Source: Saprospiraceae bacterium
GTDB lineage: Bacteria > Bacteroidota > Bacteroidia > Chitinophagales > Saprospiraceae
DNA length: 64,000 nucleotides
Assembly: GCA_016710585.1 (NCBI GenBank)
Contig: JADJVN010000017.1
Location: 45,917 to 109,916, forward strand
Reading direction: 5' to 3'
The notes beneath the pieces were generated by a model. It searched no databases. It was given only the letters and a program-made list of their open reading frames with translations, and was not told where the DNA came from. The translations under genes were made by a program, and so were the position numbers. This document shows, piece after piece, positions 20,013 through 29,113 of this stretch (position 1 is the stretch's first letter; each line of letters starts with the position of its first letter).

Positions 20013-21062
20013 ATGATGAAATTGACTGCTGGTGAACTAGCACAAGTAGTGGGGGGAGAGCTTGTAGGAGATTCTTCCATAATTCTTACCGGCCCTAGTA
20101 AAATAGAAGAAGGGGGTGACGGTACAGTTAGCTTTTTAGCAAATATGAAGTATGAGCCGCATTTCTACACCTGTACGGCCTCAGTCATAATTGTTGATAG
20201 AAATTTTATACCTAAGCAGAGCTATTCTGCCACCATTATTAAAGTTGACGATGTGTATCAAACCGTCAGCTTATTACTTTCACAGTTTCAGAAAAAAGAA
20301 GACAACAGTCATGGCATACATGGCTCGGCTATTTGTGATGATTCGGCATCAATTGATAAAACGGCTTCAATTGGTCCACTTTGTGTCATAGAAGCTGGAG
20401 CGATCATTGAGGCGGGAGTAATCCTTAAAGCGCAAGTGTATATAGGGGCAAATGTCAAAATTTCCAAAGCGAGTATCATTTATCCAGGTGTTAGGATTTA
20501 TAATGATTGCCAAATAGGTCAAAATTGTGTTATCCATAGTAACACAGTCATTGGTAGTGATGGCTTTGGTTTTGCTCCAGATGAAGCTGGAAATTTTAAA
20601 AAAGTTCCACAGTTGGGGAATGTCATTGTTGAGGATAATGTCGAGATCGGATCTAATACTTGTATCGATAGGGCTACAATGGGATCTACGATAATAGGTG
20701 AAGGTTCAAAATTGGACAATTTGATTCAAATAGCCCATAATGTAAGAATAGGTAAAAATACTGCAATCGCAGCTCAAACAGGAATAGCTGGTAGCTCAAA
20801 AATAGGTAGTTATTGCTTTATAGGTGGCCAAGTAGGAATTGCGGGACATCTAGAAATTGCAGACCATACAAAAATACAGGCTCAAAGCGGAATTGGAACC
20901 AACATTAAAGAAAAAAATACAAAATGGTATGGTTCTCCAGCAATCGATTATTTTACGTATCTTAGGGCGTATTCCGAATTTTCAAAATTGCCAGAACTAA
21001 GAAAAAAGGTCTATTCAATTGCTAAGGAAATAGAAGAAAATAAAGATCATAAAGAACTGTAA
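20013..21062 (+). CDS. lpxD: UDP-3-O-(3-hydroxyacyl)glucosamine N-acyltransferase
   Basis: The third enzyme of lipid A synthesis, adding a 3-hydroxyacyl chain from ACP to the 2-amino group. The N-terminal uridine-binding domain begins MMKLTAGELAQVVGGELVGD and includes SFLANMKYEP; then follows a left-handed beta-helix of hexapeptide repeats with the catalytic histidine in LIQIAHNVRIGKN. The length of 349 is normal. It heads the operon lpxD–lpxC/fabZ–lpxA–ABC ATPase; its stop overlaps the next start (TAATG). Two adjacent ATGs (20013, 20016) are possible starts. Confidence 0.96.
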   Translation: MMKLTAGELAQVVGGELVGDSSIILTGPSKIEEGGDGTVSFLANMKYEPHFYTCTASVIIVDRNFIPKQSYSATIIKVDDVYQTVSLLLSQFQKKEDNSHGIHGSAICDDSASIDKTASIGPLCVIEAGAIIEAGVILKAQVYIGANVKISKASIIYPGVRIYNDCQIGQNCVIHSNTVIGSDGFGFAPDEAGNFKKVPQLGNVIVEDNVEIGSNTCIDRATMGSTIIGEGSKLDNLIQIAHNVRIGKNTAIAAQTGIAGSSKIGSYCFIGGQVGIAGHLEIADHTKIQAQSGIGTNIKEKNTKWYGSPAIDYFTYLRAYSEFSKLPELRKKVYSIAKEIEENKDHKEL

Positions 21063-22453
21063 TGAACCAAAGGACAATTAAAACTGAAGTGAGAATAGAA
21101 GGGGTTGGGCTACACACAGGAGCAAAAGCATCAATTTTATTTAAACCTACAGTCGCTAATCACGGAATTAAATTCAGACGGATTGATTTGCCAGACCAAC
21201 CTATTATATCGGCTGACGTGTCCAAAGTTATATCTACCAATCGAGGGACTACCATTCAAGAAGGGGTAGCTCAAGTGTGGACGGTTGAACATACATTATC
21301 TGCACTGACAGGCTTAGGTATTGATAATGTGTTAATTGATATAGAAGGACCTGAAATTCCAATTCTAGATGGTTCATCTATTGGTTTTGTTAGAGCATTA
21401 CTACAAGCAGGAATCCTAGAGCTTCCAGAGGAAAAAGATTGTTATTATATCAGTGAGCCTTTCACTTTTGAGGACGAGGATACGGGTGCTGAGTATATGG
21501 CTATGCCGAATGATAAATTAGAAATCACTACCATGGTGGATTTTAATTCAAAAACACTTGGTCAGCAATTTGCTTCACTAGATTCTATAGAGGATTATGT
21601 CACTCAGATAGCCCCATGTAGGACTTTTGTTTTTATTCACGAATTACAAAAATTGATCAGCGAAAATTTGATTAAAGGCGGTGATCTTGATAATGCTATC
21701 GTTATTGTAGACCGTATGCTAAGTCAAACTGAACTGGACGATATTGCTGTTAAATTGAATAAGCCGAGTGTTACAGTTGAAAAAGAAGGGATTCTCAATA
21801 CCCTTCAATTACAATTTCCAAATGAACCAGCAAGACACAAATTATTGGATGTACTCGGTGATCTAACATTAGTAGGGAAGCCAATTATAGGTAAAATCGT
21901 TACCAAAAAACCTGGACATAAGTCAAATGTAGAGTTTGGAAAACTTATTAAGCGAAAGATTCAAGAATTTCAAAGATTAAAAGGCTTACCCATATATGAT
22001 CCAGATAAGCCTGTTATCTATGATATTAATCAAATTCAAACCATTTTGCCACATAGGTATCCCTTTTTGATGGTTGATAAAGTCATCGAGTTGACAGAAA
22101 ATTATGTCATCGGAATCAAAAATGTCACTTTCAACGAAAATTTTTTTCAAGGTCATTTTCCAGGCAATCCCATTTTTCCTGGTGTGTTACAAGTAGAAGC
22201 TCTGGCACAGGTTGGAGGGATATTAGCCTTGTCTTTACAAGAAGATAAAGGGAAGTGGGATACTTATTTTCTAAAAATAGAGAATACACGATTCAAGCAA
22301 AAAGTGATGCCTGGAGACACAATTTTGCTTAAAATGGAACTTGCAGCACCAATCAGAAGGGGTATCGTTACCATGAATGGTACGGCTTTTGTAGGTAAAA
22401 ATATCGTTTGTGAAGGTATCTTTACAGCGCAAATAGTCAAAAGGCAAGAATGA
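21062..22453 (+). CDS. lpxC/fabZ: Bifunctional UDP-3-O-acyl-N-acetylglucosamine deacetylase / 3-hydroxyacyl-ACP dehydratase
   Basis: A fusion typical of Bacteroidota. Residues 1 to about 310 are LpxC, the zinc deacetylase that commits to lipid A: the zinc ligands lie in VEHTLSAL and HKLLDVLGDL (His and Asp), and the general base His in KKPGHKSNVEFG. Residues from about 320 are FabZ, the hot-dog dehydratase of fatty acid elongation: LPHRYPFLMVDKV, catalytic His in GHFPGNPIFPGV and catalytic Glu in LQVEALAQVGG. The fusion joins two enzymes that draw on the same 3-hydroxyacyl-ACP pool. It overlaps lpxD by 1 bp and lpxA by 4 bp. Confidence 0.97.
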   Translation: MNQRTIKTEVRIEGVGLHTGAKASILFKPTVANHGIKFRRIDLPDQPIISADVSKVISTNRGTTIQEGVAQVWTVEHTLSALTGLGIDNVLIDIEGPEIPILDGSSIGFVRALLQAGILELPEEKDCYYISEPFTFEDEDTGAEYMAMPNDKLEITTMVDFNSKTLGQQFASLDSIEDYVTQIAPCRTFVFIHELQKLISENLIKGGDLDNAIVIVDRMLSQTELDDIAVKLNKPSVTVEKEGILNTLQLQFPNEPARHKLLDVLGDLTLVGKPIIGKIVTKKPGHKSNVEFGKLIKRKIQEFQRLKGLPIYDPDKPVIYDINQIQTILPHRYPFLMVDKVIELTENYVIGIKNVTFNENFFQGHFPGNPIFPGVLQVEALAQVGGILALSLQEDKGKWDTYFLKIENTRFKQKVMPGDTILLKMELAAPIRRGIVTMNGTAFVGKNIVCEGIFTAQIVKRQE

Positions 22454-23229
22454 GCATAATTCAGTCTAATATTCATAGAAATGCAACGATAGGCAAAGGC
22501 ACAGTAATTGAGCCATTTGCTACTATTCAAGAAGACGTTGTCTTAGGTGAAAATTGTTGGGTAGGGCCTTATGTAACCATTATGGATGGGACTCGCATTG
22601 GAAACAATGTTAAGATTTTCCCCGGTGCTGTAGTCGGTGCTCCACCGCAGGATTTGAAATATGCAGGAGAGCCAACTACTCTTGAAATAGGGGATGGGAC
22701 TATTGTTAGAGAATTTTGTACTCTTAATCGAGGTACAAAAGCATCAATGACGACTAAAATTGGAAAAAACTGTCTATTAATGGCGTATGTCCATGTGGCG
22801 CATGATTGTTTTATTGGAGACAATGTCATATTGGCAAACAATGTTAATCTCGCAGGACATATAGATATCGACGATTATGCCATACTTGGAGGTCTAACTG
22901 CGGTGCATCAATTTGTTAAAATAGGAAAACATGTGATGATCGGAGGTGGCTCTCTCGTAATGAAAGATGTTCCACATTTTGTCAAGGCTGCTCGGGATCC
23001 ACTTTCATATGAAGGGGTCAATTCTGTAGGATTGAAACGAAGAGGATTTACAGTAGAACAGATAAATAGAATTCATGATATTTATCGCTATTTATTTATA
23101 CGACACAGAAATATTAAGAAAGCACTTCCAGAAATTGCTTTAGATTTTGAAAACACACCCGAGAAAGACATCATCATGGAATTTATCCAAAAATCAGAAC
23201 GTGGTCTAATGAAAGGCATACGAAAATAA
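22450..23229 (+). CDS. lpxA: Acyl-ACP–UDP-N-acetylglucosamine O-acyltransferase
   Basis: The first enzyme of lipid A synthesis; transfers a 3-hydroxyacyl chain to the 3-OH of UDP-GlcNAc. It is a left-handed beta-helix with hexapeptide repeats, VVGAPPQDLKYAGEPTTLEIG, and LNRGT. The catalytic histidine lies in MAYVHVAHDC. The C-terminal helical domain has VNSVGLKRRGF. The length of 259 is normal. The start overlaps lpxC/fabZ by 4 bp (ATGA), so the operon is translationally coupled. The enzyme order in the pathway is A, C, D, whereas the gene order is D, C, A. Confidence 0.97.
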   Translation: MSIIQSNIHRNATIGKGTVIEPFATIQEDVVLGENCWVGPYVTIMDGTRIGNNVKIFPGAVVGAPPQDLKYAGEPTTLEIGDGTIVREFCTLNRGTKASMTTKIGKNCLLMAYVHVAHDCFIGDNVILANNVNLAGHIDIDDYAILGGLTAVHQFVKIGKHVMIGGGSLVMKDVPHFVKAARDPLSYEGVNSVGLKRRGFTVEQINRIHDIYRYLFIRHRNIKKALPEIALDFENTPEKDIIMEFIQKSERGLMKGIRK

Positions 23230-23234
23230 GGACC

Positions 23235-23840
23235 ATGGACATTTTGGTCAGTAATTTATTCAAAAAGTATGACACCAAATGGATCATCAAAGATTTTAGT
23301 TATAATTTTGATTCTGGGAAAAGCTATGGGATATCTGGAGCAAATGGTTCAGGCAAGTCGACATTATTATCTTTATTATTTGGTGCAATTCCACCCACAA
23401 AAGGTCAAATAGAATATTTAAAGAATAATTTGAAATTGCAAGCCTCAGATTTGAGCACTTCTTTTACATTCGCAGCGCCATATATGAGTTTGTACGAGTT
23501 TTTAACACTTAGCGAACTTTTAGAATTTCATACTAAGTTTAAAAAATGGATAGAAGGCATTGATACCAGATCATTTGTTGAATATTGCTATTTAAAGGAA
23601 TTTTTAAATGTCCAAATTTGTAATTATTCATCAGGCATGAAGCAAAGATTAAAATTAGCTTTAGCTGTGCTTTCGGACTCTGATATCATATTCTTAGATG
23701 AGCCGAGTTCCTATTTGGACAACAAAGCAAAAACATGGCTCTATAAAATGCTTGAAGAATTAAAATTAAATAGAACTTTAATCATTGCCTCAAATGAAGA
23801 AAGCGACTTTAAGATTATTGATTTTAGAATAGAAATTTAA
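23235..23840 (+). CDS. ABC transporter ATP-binding protein
   Basis: A single nucleotide-binding domain of 201 residues: Walker A GANGSGKSTLL, signature YSSGMKQRLKLA and Walker B IIFLDEPSSYLD. It is shorter than a typical NBD and ends soon after the switch region, where the usual histidine is replaced (IIASNEESD), so hydrolysis may be altered. It lies 5 bp after lpxA and is probably in the same operon. No permease is encoded nearby. The position suggests an envelope-related job, but the substrate is unknown. Confidence 0.85.
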   Translation: MDILVSNLFKKYDTKWIIKDFSYNFDSGKSYGISGANGSGKSTLLSLLFGAIPPTKGQIEYLKNNLKLQASDLSTSFTFAAPYMSLYEFLTLSELLEFHTKFKKWIEGIDTRSFVEYCYLKEFLNVQICNYSSGMKQRLKLALAVLSDSDIIFLDEPSSYLDNKAKTWLYKMLEELKLNRTLIIASNEESDFKIIDFRIEI

Positions 23841-23876
23841 TTCTGGATAGTATCAAATATCTTCATAAAAATACCA

Positions 23877-24268
23877 GCCGTTTAAGCACAAATATTATAT
23901 AAAATTATATTTGTTTTTTATAAATATTAAGCTTTTTTGGGAAGGGTGATATTGTTATATTTACTTTTTATAATTAACTGCTCCATAGGAGCTTACTGAT
24001 CGTAGTTAAAACATGAAGATGTTTATTGAGCTCTGTTGGAGCGACCTGATAATGCATTACCACTGGTGAAATAACCCATCCCCAGCCCTTACCCTTGTTA
24101 GGGAATGGAGATGTGACATTGCTGATTTTTAGTTTAAATTTTGATTTGTTGAGGAATAGTCTGAATAATAAATAATGTTTTTAAATTTAAGAATTCCTCC
24201 ACTTGTATCTGGGTGAGTTATCGTTTATGAATAATTTCCATATGTTTTTATATTTGTGTTTAAACGGT
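23877..24268. repeat. MITE-like element with terminal inverted repeats
   Basis: The ends are inverted copies: GCCGTTTAAGCACAAATA at 23877-23894 and its complement TATTTGTGTTTAAACGGT at 24251-24268, 16 of 18 matching. The 392 bp between them hold no gene; inside are short palindromes GCTCCATAGGAGC (near 23980) and GCTCTGTTGGAGC (near 24033), motifs that recur as intergenic repeats in Bacteroidota. No clear target-site duplication is seen. It fills the whole spacer between the lipid A operon and msrB. The structure is seen directly; mobility is inference. Confidence 0.55.
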
Positions 24269-24348
24269 AGCGCTCAAGAACAAAATACAATTCCAAATAA
24301 ATGAACTTATGGTGAATGTTTTATTGTTATATTTTAAAATTAAATTTT

Positions 24349-24726
24349 ATGAAAAGACAAGATGAGTATAATAAATTGACTGCTGAAGAATATGCAATTA
24401 TTGTGAAAAAGGGAACAGAATATCCTGGGACTGGATTGTACCTTGATAATAAAAAATCTGGAGTCTATACATGTAAGCAGTGTGATGCTGAGTTATACCG
24501 ATCTGATGATAAATTTGATTCTCATTGTGGATGGCCGAGCTTTGATGATGAAATAGAAGGAGCTGTGAGACATATTCTTGATAAAGATGGTAGGAGGACT
24601 GAGATCGTTTGTGCGAATTGTTCAGGGCATCTTGGACATGTTTTTGTAGGAGAGCGATTCACAGACAAAAATACAAGACATTGTGTCAATTCATTGTCTT
24701 TAAATTTTAAGGAAACAATGCCTTGA
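24349..24726 (+). CDS. msrB: Peptide-methionine (R)-S-oxide reductase MsrB
   Basis: Repairs methionine-R-sulfoxide in proteins. Two zinc CxxC motifs, YTCKQCDAEL and VCANCSGHLGH, the substrate-binding HCGWPSF, and the catalytic cysteine in RHCVNSLSLNF are all present. The ATG at 24349 (125 residues, KRQDEYNKLTAEEY) is preferred over one at 24316, because MsrB proteins begin shortly before this segment and the extra residues look like translated spacer. It is a single-domain cytoplasmic form with no MsrA partner nearby. Confidence 0.95.
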   Translation: MKRQDEYNKLTAEEYAIIVKKGTEYPGTGLYLDNKKSGVYTCKQCDAELYRSDDKFDSHCGWPSFDDEIEGAVRHILDKDGRRTEIVCANCSGHLGHVFVGERFTDKNTRHCVNSLSLNFKETMP

Positions 24727-24737
24727 TAGTTACATTT

Positions 24738-25118
24738 TTAATCTTGAATCATCGGCATATATTTTGCTCTATTCTCATAAATAATCCATAAATTTAAGCC
24801 AAATACGATTAATCCCATGATAAGTCCACTTGAGTCTTGCACAATGTGAACTAGTAAGACACCTATAGTTATAGGAAATAAAATTATTGCACCTAAAGCT
24901 CTATATTTTTTGAAAATTAGGAGCGCACCACCAATAATTTCAGCAACAGCCACCAATGGCATCAACCATTTAATATCCTTAAACGAAGTCATGAGGTTCA
25001 CAGGTTCGGTGGATATATTTTCAGGCATCGGCATGTAATTCAGGAATTTATTTATTCCGGAGTTAATGAATAATAAGCCAAATACAATGTAAAGACCAGT
25101 AAGAATTTTATCTTTCAT
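24738..25118 (-). CDS. DoxX family membrane protein
   Basis: A 126-residue protein with four predicted membrane helices: ILTGLYIVFGLLFINSGINK, a segment near residue 50-70 with WLMPLVAVAEIIGGALLIF, and two further ones. The GLLFINSGINKF and AEIIGGALL pattern matches the DoxX/DoxD family, whose bacterial members have uncertain roles, some linked to thiosulfate or redox metabolism. It converges with msrB, with only 11 bp between their ends. Confidence 0.8.
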   Translation of the reverse strand: MKDKILTGLYIVFGLLFINSGINKFLNYMPMPENISTEPVNLMTSFKDIKWLMPLVAVAEIIGGALLIFKKYRALGAIILFPITIGVLLVHIVQDSSGLIMGLIVFGLNLWIIYENRAKYMPMIQD

Positions 25119-25167
25119 ATTTCGTTTGTTTGTAATACAAATGTAATAAATAAAATAATTCTTCTAA

Positions 25168-25215
25168 AATTTATTTAATTCCTCCTCGCTCCAGTATTGT
25201 TCTTCCAGCATTGAT
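25168..25215 (-). repeat. Copy of the plsC 3' end joined to a T9SS domain copy
   Basis: About 45 bp here (TTAATTCCTCCTCGCTCCAG onward) repeat the end of plsC at 29130-29180, with small deletions, and then pass directly into a T9SS-domain copy similar to 28614-28700. No plsC frame precedes it. This is either a small ectopic duplication or a chimeric join in the assembly. Confidence 0.6.
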
Positions 25216-25223
25216 AAAGTAAT

Positions 25224-26640
25224 TAATGTTGAATCTGTCTTTCTCTTCAGAGTTTTCTCCTGAAATAATTTTCATATAAACCCCTTATTCATAATTTTGT
25301 GTTTATCGATATTCTTTTGGAAATTTTTCAGACTAGCTTTTCTTTTCCTATTATCTTGAGACTATTTAATATTTTTATTTTCGTCCCTGTTCGGGATTGT
25401 TAAAAATAAATCGTTCTAGCAGGGTTGGGAGGACAGATATAGACTTTGGTTTAACTATTGGTCTATATAATTTATGGATCTTTACTTAATTTTGCGATAT
25501 ACAGATCCTCTGCGGTCTGTTTTGAATTTATAAGAAGTTAGAACCTATGTTATGTTCTTAATACATTCCCAAAATATATAAATCATCATTCTGGTCCTTG
25601 CTGCATCCTTATCCATCTAATCTTTCCTCAAGGTAATGTGGAAAGTTTTCCTCTGCATTGCATATAAAATAAATACATCATTTAATCCTTTATTTTCTGG
25701 CAAGACTAAATTTCCTGTTTAAAACAGTATTGTCATAATTACTTCCTAAAAAATTTCCTTCGGTTCCTTCTCATCAAGTGATCTATTTCATAATTCCTTT
25801 GCTTACTTTTGTAAGTTGCCTCTGGTCGCTGATAATATCAGCAAATTAAGTGGATTGGTTTGTTCTTTAATTCTCTTTGGTTGAAAATGTATCCTTTCGA
25901 TGCACCGGTTGCATAGATATTATTTTCTTGATCTGTCATGATTTTAAAATTTGGCCATTCATCTCTTTTTCCTTTCAAGGATTTAATCCATTTAGCTTTT
26001 CCATCTTTATTCAATTTGATCAAAAATATGTCATAGTAATAATTCCCAAAACTCTGTAAGTCTCCACTATTTTCTATCGTCAAACTATCAATTGACATGG
26101 ATTTGCCGCCTATGCCATATAATATTATATTCGCTTATCTTGTCATAGAAGTAACATTCTCAAATTTTGGTCCTGTAATTGTCTTATCCATAAAAATTTT
26201 CCTTGTTGTTAAATTTCATTATATCCTCTCTCATCAATTATTTTTCTTTCTCAATAACACTTCCTCTCTCTATCGTGCCCCATATCGGAATATAAAAGTT
26301 ATTTTCAGATCAATCCTAAGCCTCCATTCCGGTGGGTTATTGTCCGCCAACTTTAGTCCAAATTAAGTTTCCATGTTCACTATACTTTGCTAGTAGCATA
26401 TTAGATGCTCTCTTCTGTGCTCGGGGGATCTAATCTGCATAAAACTATCTGCTAATAAACATATATATTATCCTCCAGGTCGATACTATTCCGCTATATC
26501 TGCTTGTCTGGGGCTTATCGATTTTGTCCTAGTACTGTCCCTTTGAGTTATCTTAATCAAGACATATTCGATCTAATCTGTAAAGTATTTCCTTTTTATA
26601 CCTCATATTTAAGGTTTAAATTAAATTGTCCTCTATATAA
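25224..26640 (-). pseudogene. SBBP-type beta-propeller T9SS protein, copy A, frames heavily broken
   Basis: Read on the minus strand, this stretch gives recognisable pieces of an SBBP-repeat propeller: 26098-25838 encodes DIFLIKLNKDGKAKWIKSL and NNIYATGASKG, and further down NYDNTVLN and ENKGLNDVFI appear in changing frames. It ends in a T9SS type A sorting-domain copy with its stop at 25224-25226. Indels occur every few dozen bases and not only in homopolymers, unlike the rest of the window. Such proteins are exported by T9SS and displayed or released; ligand unknown. Low-quality consensus across a repeated gene is more likely than biological decay at this density. Confidence 0.6.
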
Positions 26641-26809
26641 ATGAAACCTTAGAGTCTATCTTACAATTCTTGGGTATTCTCTTGGTTCCTTTGCGCTTTT
26701 CCCAGTCAAATTTAATTTTGGCTTCGATTTTATTAATAAAAATAAATGAATCACCAGAAAAAAAGTGAAAAAATGAATAAAATTTTTCATGTTTTTAAAT
26801 TAAATAAAA

Positions 26810-26849
26810 AAACTTGGTGATTCTTCATGTTTGCAGAACCACCAAGTTT
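26810..26849 (-). terminator. Intrinsic terminator of SBBP gene copy B
   Basis: Left arm AAACTTGGTGATTCT (26810-26824) and right arm AGAACCACCAAGTTT (26835-26849) pair in 14 of 15 positions around a 10-base loop. On the minus strand the hairpin is followed by a run of seven T. It lies 10 bp past the stop of copy B at 26859. Confidence 0.75.
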
Positions 26850-26858
26850 AATTGTTGA

Positions 26859-28430
26859 TTAATGTTGGATCATGATTTTTGCGACTTGCGTTTTCCCCTG
26901 AATAATTTTTAAATAATATACCCCTTATTCATAATTTTGTGTTTATCGATTTCTTTTAGAGATTTTTTTCAGAACTAAGCTTTATCTCTTTACCTAAATT
27001 ATCTATGAGACTAATTATAATATTTTTATTTTCGTCCCAATCATTCGGGATTGTTAAAAATAAATCGTTACTAGCAGGGTTGGGGTGACAGATATAGACT
27101 TTGATTTAACTTTGGTCTAATATAATTTATGGAATCCTACTTAATTTTGCGATAAAAGATCTGACTTCCGTCTGTATTTGAATTGACTATTAAGTTCTTT
27201 CCATATTATGGTGTCACTCTAAAATAGCCGATTATAAAAATTATTAGTGTTGATCAGAGGTAATATGACCTATCATATCACTTTTATTACCTCCAAATGA
27301 ATTGTGTAGGCCAAAATATTTCATAGAATCACCAAACAAAACAAAAATATCATCTGAGCCAAAATTTTCTAAACTATATTTCTCTTTTTTAAAAGATTTT
27401 TATCGTAATTTCCTATTAAATAAAAATAGCCGTTTTATCAATATAAATGGAAGTTTCAGTGCTCTCACCTTATCTAATGTATTTGCCGATACTAGATTTC
27501 CATTTGAATCATATTTGGAAATAAAAATATATCATAGTTGTTTCTGTCTTTGAATTTGCTTTAAATGTAATGTCTTGTCTAATTTAAGTGTATACTATTA
27601 AATGCGTTGGTGGGATGTTATTGAAACTATGAGTCATTATTTGGTAAAAGGATGTTAGTTCATGCATATTTCCGAGAAATTGATTTTATATAGTTTTGCT
27701 TTTTCACTTTTTAATTCTTTGCAAAATAGATTTAGAATAATATGATTCAAATTTATTTTTTTTACTATAATTTATAATCTCTAAATTATCTAAAAGTTAT
27801 CTTACCATAAAAATTGCCATAAATAATTAAATCGTCATTTTTGTCTATAAATGTTGATGTTATATAGATTGTTTGTGGACATTCAATTGATTTAATCCAA
27901 ACCATCTCACCTATTTTATTAATTTTGATTATAAATGCACATTTCAAACTATCTTTAAATGAAAATATTTTATTGCCTTTTTCATTGTAAATTGATGCCT
28001 CATTTACTCCTGAAATATAAATATTATTTTCTGAATCACAAGATATGCCTCCTATTCCAGATATTCCTTTGTCACATGAGTAGTGTTTTATCCAATTTAT
28101 TTTACCTTGTGGATTCAATTGTACAACTATCATTGTGGATTTTGAGCAATCAATCCTGATTGAATCTATATCCAAGTAAAGACTACCGTCAATAGTAATA
28201 GTTATATTATTATTATGGTCTATAACCATGCCCGAAACACCGTCTATATCAGGTCCTGAAAATCCTTTAGTCCATAAAACTTTGCCTTTTGTGTTATACT
28301 TTACAAGGAACAAATTAACTCTACCATTGTTTATTAGTAAGTTACGATCAGGGCGATTGGAATTTGGATTGATAATCGCCGAACATATAAAACATCTCCA
28401 TAATTATCTGCTTTGACTGTTCTTGGATAA
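26859..28430 (-). pseudogene. SBBP-type beta-propeller T9SS protein, copy B, frames broken
   Basis: The N-terminal part is the longest intact frame (28313-27786, 175 residues) with SBBP-like blades: MFLVKYNTKGKVLWTKGF, GISGIGGISCDSENNIYISG and CAFIIKINKIGEMVWIKSI. Downstream, pieces such as DIFISKYDSNGNLVSAN (about 27520) and NFGSDDIFVLFGDS (about 27350) continue in shifted frames. The C-terminus is a T9SS type A domain (NPASNDLFLTIPN, SLIDNLGKEIKLSSEK) with stop at 26859-26861. No clean start or signal peptide is visible near 28430. A secreted surface propeller is the likely product if the breaks are sequence errors. Confidence 0.6.
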
Positions 28431-28564
28431 TCATCTTGTATTTCCTATTGCGCTTTTTGCCCAATCAAATTTAAATTTTGGCATTCGATTTTATTAATTA
28501 AAATAAATGAATCCTGCCAGAAAAAGTGAAAAGAATTATATTTTTCATATTTAGAAATTAGAAA

Positions 28565-28604
28565 AAGCTTGGTGATTCTTCATGATTGGAGAACCACCAA
28601 ATTT
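28565..28604 (-). terminator. Intrinsic terminator of T9SS domain copy C
   Basis: Arms AAGCTTGGTGATTCT (28565-28579) and AGAACCACCAAATTT (28590-28604) form a near-perfect hairpin, with five T following on the minus strand. It is the diverged twin of the hairpin at 26810-26849 and lies 10 bp past the stop at 28614. Confidence 0.7.
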
Positions 28605-28613
28605 AATTGTTGA

Positions 28614-28970
28614 TTAATGTTGAATCATGATCTTTACTACTTCAGAGTTTTCTCCTGAAATAATTTTCAAATAATAAACCCCATTATTCAATAATTTTGT
28701 GTTTATCGAATATTCATATTTTGAAATTTTTTCAGAACTAAGTTTTATCTCTTTTCCTAAATTATCTATAAGTGTAGCAGCAATGGTACCTCCATTTTTC
28801 CAAATCTTTGGTAAGGCTATAAATATTTCATTACTTGCAGGATTAGAAATGCTGGCTGGGGTGTAGATTGATTTTTTTCTTCATAAGTTATAAATTTAGA
28901 TTTAGTGGACAATGCTTAAAAAGATAAAATAATTATTAATAAGACGCAAATTATTTTTAAATATTTTTAC
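28614..28970 (-). pseudogene. T9SS sorting domain copy C joined to a signal-peptide-like start
   Basis: From about 28858 down to the stop at 28614 the minus strand encodes an intact type A sorting domain: SISNPASNEIFIALPKIWK, LIDNLGKEIKLSS, LLNNGVYYLKIISGENSEV. Directly upstream, in shifted frames, is a hydrophobic stretch (IICVLLIIILSF) and a short linker FITYEEKNQSTP. A signal peptide seems to be joined to the sorting domain with no propeller between them. It could be an internal deletion derivative of its neighbours, or a misassembled copy. The stretch from 28971 to 29113 holds nothing I recognise. Confidence 0.55.
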
Positions 28971-29113
28971 TTGGTTTGCAACTGATAATATTTTTATTCT
29001 AAATTAATATCGTCAATAGGGCTAATCTTAATGAATTTATTGGTATAAGAAATATGTCTGTTGATCTCTTTAGTTTGTAGGGATACATACATGCCCAAGA
29101 GCTCAATTTGAAG

